From Magnolia sinica (taxonomy: Eukaryota > Streptophyta > Magnoliopsida > Magnoliales > Magnoliaceae): a DNA stretch of 64,000 bases. The stretch spans positions 31,788,501-31,852,500 of the forward strand of contig NC_080577.1 in assembly GCF_029962835.1 (NCBI RefSeq), read 5' to 3'. The position numbers and the translations under genes were made by a program. Shown here piece by piece: positions 58,004 to 64,000 of this stretch (the stretch's first letter is position 1; the number at the start of each line of letters is the position of its first letter). The notes beneath the pieces are model-generated. The model searched no databases and had not been told where the DNA came from. It was given only the letters and a program-made list of their open reading frames with translations.

Positions 58004-58680
58004 TGACGCAGGGAAGGACGTTATGAGGTCAATCACTGTCTTCCTCGGGTTCAACTACTCAGAATCCACGGAGCTCTCTGGATTCCTCACAAAGTTTCCT
58101 CGAATCCACAAGGGATAAAATAGAAATAATTTTTAATAAATTCGAAAATAAATTAATTGATGATAAAAACGAAATTACACTCCTTTAAATAACGAGTTCA
58201 AACCTAGGACGTTTTAGACTCAAACTCCTAAAAAACATGACTTATTATTAATAGTAAACTTACTATTTATAGAAGATCTCCATTCCTACTAGACTTCATG
58301 TTTTAGGTCAAAAAATATTAAGTGTCCAATTTGGCCTGACCATATTATTCTCCCAATTTTTTAAGCCCTTTTCATGTTGGGCGCGACTTCTACAACTCAC
58401 AGGATCAAAAGTTATGATCGAATTAAAACTTACTATTTATAGTAAAAACGAAAATAAAATGAACCTTTGACTGTCGATCTGATGGAATCTTGCAAATCCG
58501 GTTGGTTAGCTAAAGTAGCTTCTCCTACCCCAAAATCATATATAATATGTTGAAAAACTCATTCATGTTTGCAAGATAAGACTGTTTTAAGGTTCTGACG
58601 GTCATGATCACTTCTGCCTCCAAATGGGCCTTCTCTGGTCCATCTTGGCCATGTAAGTGTCCATGACCCGCTCTATGTCA
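58004..58680 (-). repeat. Solo LTR of the gypsy family seen at the right edge
   Basis: Aligns along its whole length with 62419-63097 (GAATCCACGGAGCT, TCATGTTGGGC, ACTTCTGCCTC, CATCTTGGCCATG). It sits inside a MITE copy. Target duplication unclear. Confidence 0.68.
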
Positions 58681-58935
58681 GATGGCATACATAATCTATA
58701 GTGGGGTCCATGCAACAAATGGAATATTTCCATTGCTTGTCTCACCATCTCCATTGTTGCATGTGGTGTGGCCCACTTGATGTATGGATCCTGCTGATTC
58801 TTTGTGTGAGGAAAGCAGTCTCCACCAAGAAAATCATCTAGCACAAAATCAGGCCTGTCCAGTCATCAGGTGGGCTACACCTTTTGAATCAGTGAACAAC
58901 CAATGGTCTAACTCAGCATGCAGGTATCACTCGCC
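58681..58935 (+). repeat. Foldback MITE-related sequence, right part
   Basis: GTGGGGTCCATGC, GCATGTGGTGTGGCCCACTT, GGATCCTGCTGATTC, AATCAGGCCTGTCC. Continuation of 57601-58003. Confidence 0.5.
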
Positions 58936-59089
58936 TAGCGAACAGGTAATCATGATTTTTGAGAAGCAATGATGATTTTCACGGTGGGACCTTCTGTTGT
59001 CATGGTATTGATGTCCTGTGTAAGTGGCTTGTCATTGTTTGAAGAACTTATAAGATATATGGCGAGATTTCCTACTACTCGGGGGGAGT

Positions 59090-59390
59090 GGATTGCGTCG
59101 GACCAGATCTGTGTGGGGCCTACTATGATGTATCTGTTTATCCACACTGTCCATCCCTTTTTTCAGATCATGTTAAGGTATGGGCGCAAAAATGAGGCAG
59201 ATCTAAGGCTCTGGTGTACCATACAAGAGATGACTCTTGCATTTAATGCAACTAAGCTTACTAAATTTTGGGGGCATGCTTTAAAATGATATGAGAAAAG
59301 GGATGGACGGTGTGGATAAATAGAGACATCAAGGTGGGCCCCATGCAAATCTGGTCGGATGCTTAAAGGTCAGACCGGACCCAATCCGCT
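59090..59390 (+). mobile_element. Foldback MITE with long inverted arms
   Basis: The left arm (GGATTGCGTCGGACC, GTGTGGGGCCTAC, TTATCCACACTGTCCATCCC) faces the right arm (GGGATGGACGGTGTGGATAA, GGTGGGCCCCATGC, GGACCCAATCC). The loop is about 90 bp. RNA from it could form a long hairpin. Confidence 0.75.
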
Positions 59391-59493
59391 TCCCTAAGAT
59401 GGAGGGAGAAGAGAACTAAAAAATCAACCCAATCCAAAACTAGTGTGGCCCAAGGAAGGTTTCAACAGTGGATGTTTCTCATGGCGTGGACAG

Positions 59494-59893
59494 TAGGGGT
59501 GTACATCGAGTTGAGCTGGCCTCAGCTTGGCCACTAGTTGACCTCGGCTTGAACTCGGCTCGGCTTGGTCCTTGAGCCTGACTAGGCAGCTCTGCTCGGT
59601 TCGGTCAGCAGCTCGGGTGAGTTCGAGCCAAGATCAAGCCGAGTTCGCCCGTGTAGCATTTTCATAAACACCTGGACTATACCTTCAAAATCCCACAGTA
59701 TGTAAAACAGCAGCAATAGTTTTAAAGGTATTTTATCAAACACCTTCTAGGCGACATAAAAATCAAGAAAAAAAAAAAGTATTTGGTTTATGTACATACC
59801 TTCCTTGCTACCAGCCACACTTCATTGAGTCATTTCACCAAACACTTGGTGAGCAACATCAATATCAAAGTTAACTCGGTTCGTGTCTCTAGT
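59494..59893 (+). mobile_element. hAT-type MITE, second copy, right end missing
   Basis: TAGGGGTGTACATCGAG and the whole left two thirds match 10062-10480. The sequence stops matching after TTAACTCGGTTCG, so about 170-200 bp of the right end are gone. Confidence 0.78.
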
Positions 59894-59907
59894 AGAGAAC
59901 TTCTTAT

Positions 59908-60035
59908 TTATTTATTTTAAAACACACACCCACTTAAGCCGTAGTGGGATTTCACCACCTATGGTATCGAACCCAAGACCTCGTCTTGAAACTCCTCTTA
60001 GTCTACCACTCAGGTAAGGACTCGGACCCCAGTGT
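59908..60035 (-). mobile_element. tRNA-derived SINE, minus strand
   Basis: On the minus strand, TACCTGAGTGGTA (60017-60005) resembles an RNA polymerase III A box and GGTTCGATACC (59974-59964) a B box, about 30 bp apart. An A-rich tail, TTTTAAAATAAATAAATAAG, ends the unit. Confidence 0.6.
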
Positions 60036-60206
60036 GTGGACAACTTAGAGTTCTAAATCTACCTGAAGTTTGAGCTCACATCCTATCATGAGCTGGCGCA
60101 GCAGTTGGATCCAAGTATATATAACACAGACATCACAGTCGCCCACACAGATTTTGGTTATGTGGGCTCCCTCTAATGGAAGGATGCCGATTGCCTATGG
60201 CTACTG

Positions 60207-60645
60207 ATGGTGCTCTGTGGGTCCAACCATGATGTATGTGTCCTATCCACGTCATCCATCCATTTTTCTAGACCATTTTATGGCATGATCCTAAAATCGA
60301 GGCAGATCGAAATTTCACATGGACCACACCACAGGAAAGAGCGGTGATTATTGAACACTCACCATTAAAAACTTCTTAGAGGCCACAGAAGTTTTGGATT
60401 AAGCTGAAATATGTGTTTTCTCTTCATCAAGGTGTGTGTGACATAATCAACAGGTTGGATGACAAATAAATGCTACAGTGAGCCCCAGGAAGTTTTTAAC
60501 GGTGGGCATTCAATCTTCACCGTTTTCTTGTGGTGTGGTCCACTCGAGATTTGGATGTCCCTCATTTTTGGGCTCATAATGATATGGGAAATAGATGGAC
60601 AGCTTGGATAAAACATATATATCATCCAGGGCTTACATAGCACTG
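60207..60645 (+). mobile_element. Foldback MITE, best-preserved full copy
   Basis: The left arm runs GTGGGTCCAACCATGATG to GGACCACACCACAGGAAA; the right arm runs TTTCTTGTGGTGTGGTCCAC to ATATCATCCAGGGC. The loop contains TCAACAGGTTGGATGAC. About 440 bp, no ORF. Useful as the family reference. Confidence 0.8.
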
Positions 60646-60899
60646 TCAGTGCGCAATCGGGGTCCCGGATTTTTGGGATCTGTAATATTTACAATGGATC
60701 TGCATGATGAACGACCGTGATCATTGCCGTTTGTGCTACTTAACCACATGGCGGGAGCTGTGTTAGAAAGTGAAGATGTGCAGTAGCCAACAACATTCAT
60801 CTGGATCCTTACTCTTGGTCCGGTGGCAGATTCCCAGGAGTTTCAACACCCGGTCGAGGGTCCGATTAGGTGGTGAAATCCCGCCAATGCGTGAGAGCC

Positions 60900-61130
60900 G
60901 TAGAAGTTTTGGATCAAGCTGATATTTATGTTTTATAGGTTAGATGGCAAATATATATCATGGTAGACCCTACAAAGGTTTCAACTGTGGGCATCATTGT
61001 CACCACTGTTTGATGTGATCCAATCAAGCCTTCAATTAGCCTCCTCTTGGGTCCATGCCCTAAAATGATCTGGCCACATAATAAAGCACATACATCAAGG
61101 TGGGCCCCACAAAGCACCTGCCAGGACTGA
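60900..61130 (+). repeat. Foldback MITE, right half
   Basis: GAAGTTTTGGATCAAGCTG, TAGATGGCAAATATATATC, GCCCTAAAATGATCTGG, AAGGTGGGCCCCACAAAG. Confidence 0.6.
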
Positions 61131-61166
61131 CTAAGCCCTAGTAGTGGTAGTACCCAACCTGCGCTC

Positions 61167-62015
61167 TGTTGGGGGCCTTGCACAAAACTTTAGGATCTAG
61201 CCTCCCGAAACAAACCAGAATTATGTAATAGTAATGCAATGAACTAAATCAAAACATAAACCACACCACACCAAGGATTTTTACGTGAAAAACCCTCTAA
61301 GAGGTAAAAACCATGGGACCTCGTCCAGATCAACAATCCACTATAAAGCAGAACATTACAACCGATCACAAGCACACACCGCTTGGATCAAACCTTCTTC
61401 ACTCACGCAAGAAGAGAAACAAAGAAGACGGAGAGATCTTATCGATTATGAGGACGTAGAAGCACTGAAATATGGTAGATCACCTGTACAAGCATAGCCT
61501 CCCTTCTACAAGCTTCCTTTCTCTCTTTTTTTTTTTTCTCTCTCTCTCTCATACCTTTGATAACCCTAAGCCCTTTAGCAAACCCTTGTAAAGCTTTAAG
61601 AAACCCTAGAATACTCTGGAATTACCCTGGAATACACCACAATCCCGTATACACCCCTTTATATAAGAATAGAAAGAGATAGAATCCAAATAGGAAACAA
61701 AATCCACAAAATCTGCGTTTCCACAATCGCATCTGCAGAACTCTTCGATGATATCGAAGGTCTCTCGATGACAGCCTTCGATATCATCGACGGTCCTTTG
61801 ATGATATCGAAACAGGACTAAAAACTGTCCAGCGACCAGGGGTGAAAAATCCGACAATTATCGATGTCATCAAGCCACTCTCGGTAACAGCCTCGATATC
61901 ATCTAAAGTCCATCGATGATATCGACAAGACCAAAAAATTGTCCAGCGACCAGCGGTGAAAAATCCAGCAATTATCGATGATATTGAAACTGGTTCGATT
62001 TCATCGAACCCAACA
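61167..62015 (-). repeat. copia-type LTR, minus orientation
   Basis: Bounded by TGTTGGGGGCC and GAACCCAACA, inverted TGTTGGG ends. On the minus strand it ends ...TTTTGTGCAAGGCCCCCAACA-like, a common copia LTR end. A minus-strand TATA box (CTTATATAAAGG) lies near 61678-61667. No target duplication and no coding part were found. Confidence 0.6.
61743..62010 (-). promoter_or_regulatory. Palindrome cluster upstream of an LTR TATA box
   Basis: About eight variants of TCGATGATATCGA. CTTCGATGATATCGAAG (61743-61759) has perfect 7-bp arms; TCGATATCATCGA follows at 61778. A 114-bp direct duplication (GTCCAGCGACCAG at 61827 and 61941) includes several of them. Confidence 0.65.
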
Positions 62016-62169
62016 ATGAGGAGAAAATCCCCATCATGCTCTTGTACTCATGGCAACCAGACCGTCCAAATCATGGGTCCATTGTAGATGCGACAAGGCC
62101 TGAAATTTCAATATTCCAAACGTCCCATGTTGTAAGGTTTTGCAGTCACCATTCCTTTCCCGATCATCA

Positions 62170-62418
62170 CATTTAGGGCCCGTTTGGATACCATCAAATA
62201 AGTTATTTTTTTTTACCTACAGCAGTAGATAAGTGTTTTATTTTAGGTAAGTTTCGTTTATGATTAGTTATAAATAACCTTTTTAAGTATATCATTATTT
62301 TAGTTATTTAAAAAAAAAAACTTTTCTATTTTTCATTAATTGCTAAAGAGAGGACGAAATGGAAAAAAGAAAAATCTTATAATTTTGTTGTTTGTCGAAC
62401 ATATATCTTCTTAATAAG
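62170..62418 (+). repeat. Possible Harbinger-type MITE fragment
   Basis: TTTAGGGCCCGTTTGGATACC at its start resembles the TIRs at 27680 and 33738. The right end is not seen, perhaps because the LTR at 62419 inserted there. Confidence 0.4.
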
Positions 62419-63097
62419 TGACCCAGGGATGAACATGATGAGGTCAATCATCGTCATCCTCAAGGATAACTACTTCGAATCCACGGAGCTTCTCTGAACT
62501 CCTCACAGAGACTTCTTGAATCTAAGGGGAAAAAAATAGAAATAATTTTAAGATATATGAAAAAAACTTGTTGATTGATTGATTGATGAAATAAACGAGT
62601 CTACAACCCTTTAAATAGGGATACCAAGACTAGGAAGAAGTTTAAGAATTAAACTATAACTAAAACTCCCTAAAATTCATAGCTACTATAAATAGTAAAT
62701 TTTCTATTTATATTAAGTGTCTTATGTGGCTTAACCACATTATTCTCCTAATTTTTCTAAAGACTTTTCATGTTGGGCACAACTCGTAAAGCTCAATGGA
62801 TGAAGAGTTATAATCAAAATAAAACTTACTATTTATAGTAAAAACAGAATTGAACATGGAATTCAGCCGTCGATATGATGGAATCTCACAAATTCAGAGT
62901 GGGTAACCTGACATATCCAAGTTGGTTGAATAAAGTAGCTCGTCCTACCCTAAAATCATATATCGTACGTCAAGTAACTCATTCTGATTTGCGAGATATG
63001 CATGTTTTAAAGTTCTAACGGTCTAGATGACTTCTGCCTCTGATCAGGCCTTCTCTGATCCATCTTGGACATGAAAGTGTCCCCGACCCGCTCTACA
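62419..63097 (-). repeat. 3' LTR of the right-edge gypsy element
   Basis: On the minus strand it starts TGTAGAGCGGGTCGGGG after the PPT-like GTGGAGGGGACTAA, and ends near 62419. A second copy of the LTR is at 58004-58680. Confidence 0.68.
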
Positions 63098-63119
63098 TTA
63101 GTCCCCTCCACTTCAAAAG

Positions 63120-64000
63120 AACTCGTCCTTGAGTTCTCGTGCTACTTCTGTTCATGATACTCGGTCTGGTGCGCCGTAACGATACCCGAATCAAAAGTTA
63201 TGATCAATTTACGGTCCACCTTCTTTTAGTCTAATCATGTTAGGAATGTATTTGTAACATGTTCTACATCAGACCCCTTCGCTTGGAAAAAAACTCGTCC
63301 TCGAGTTACTCAAGAAACTTGGTTCATTATTCTGAGATAACTTTTGATGTCGATGTTTATTAGCCATTTTCTTGTACTTGCCATTAGGCTTAACTTGGCT
63401 AATATGGATCAGTTCCTTCACTGTTGCTTTCAAGAACTCACATTCCTTCTGATAATGTGGGCAATTAGGCAGACTTATCTCTGTGACAAGATTAATATGG
63501 TTTTGTATATCTCATATGGGAGGTAATTTATTAGGGAGTTCATCAAGCACAATCGCTTTTAACTCCTATAACACTGGTTTCAAATCCCTTGGGATGTTCA
63601 CAGGCTCTATATATTCTTTCTTTTCAACTAATGCATATATATTTCTTATTTCCTTAGATTGTTTAAACAAAAGTCTGTTTAGTTATGAAAGATTGTTCCT
63701 CAACTTTAGAAGTTTTGGGTCGGTTTTTTATTCCTATAGAGACGAGGCCAATCTTTCTACTATCTTAAGTAAATATAAATGTGTTATCCTGACCTCTATG
63801 CATAGCAATAGCATTAATATTATTTTGTCACAGTCGACCAAGTAACATATGACAAACTTTCACGTCGACTATGTTACAAAGTGCTTAATCCTTATAAATT
63901 TTACCAATTGAAAATGAGACAGTGCATTATTTGATTACATCTATTTTGTTGACCTCTTTAATTCATCTAATCGTGTATGGAGATGAAAGCTTTTCTGTTT
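63120..64000 (-). pseudogene. Ty3/gypsy pol remnant, internally deleted
   Basis: On the minus strand, near 63860, CNIVDVKVCHMLLGR is the protease-RT linker, followed by a stop where Trp is usual. LDELPNKLPP and LPNCPHYQKE (about 63560-63440) are the start of RT. The reading then jumps to GKYKKMANKHRHQKL (about 63390-63340), which belongs to the integrase C-terminus, and to a final SNSRTSF. RT core, RNase H and most of integrase are missing. The element continues beyond the window. Confidence 0.62.

Overview
This window is nuclear DNA of a flowering plant. The evidence is two spliced plant genes with GT-AG introns, a histone H2A.X with the plant C-terminus SQEF, Ty1/copia and Ty3/gypsy LTR retrotransposons, LINEs, and many MITEs. 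One dispersed foldback MITE family, rich in GTGGGCCCAC-type ends, is everywhere; I associate it with magnoliid-type genomes, but only from memory and with low confidence.

Layout. 1-9178: a decayed Sirevirus-like copia element (5' LTR cut by the window, gag, protease, integrase, RT/RNase H, an extra env-like ORF, multiple polypurine tracts, a 1.88-kb 3' LTR). 9179-22850: gene-free repeat sea, with an hAT-type MITE carrying a perfect 8-bp target duplication, a 2.25-kb solo gypsy-type LTR with a perfect 5-bp duplication, a copia LTR, two more hAT-like MITEs and many copies of the foldback family. 22851-24010: a compact two-exon H2A.X gene with TATA box and poly(A) signal, followed by a five-copy 48-bp tandem repeat.

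25447-57296: one seven-exon gene for a 332-residue FtsH-like (M41-type) membrane metalloprotease without an AAA domain, probably plastid-located. Only 999 bp of its 31.85 kb are coding. Its introns hold a minus-strand copia element broken by two LINEs of opposite orientation and a Harbinger-type MITE, a plus-strand copia element, a TRIM element with a target duplication, a third LINE fragment and several MITEs. All six introns are phase 0 and one exon is only 27 bp.

57297-64000: repeats only: a gypsy-type LTR inside a MITE, foldback MITEs, a second copy of the 10-kb hAT MITE, a tRNA-derived SINE, a copia-type LTR, and at the right edge a minus-strand gypsy element with a large internal deletion.

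The two host genes are functionally unrelated. The most interesting pattern is that three unrelated copia-type LTRs each carry a cluster of short palindromes, of different sequence, just upstream of their TATA boxes.
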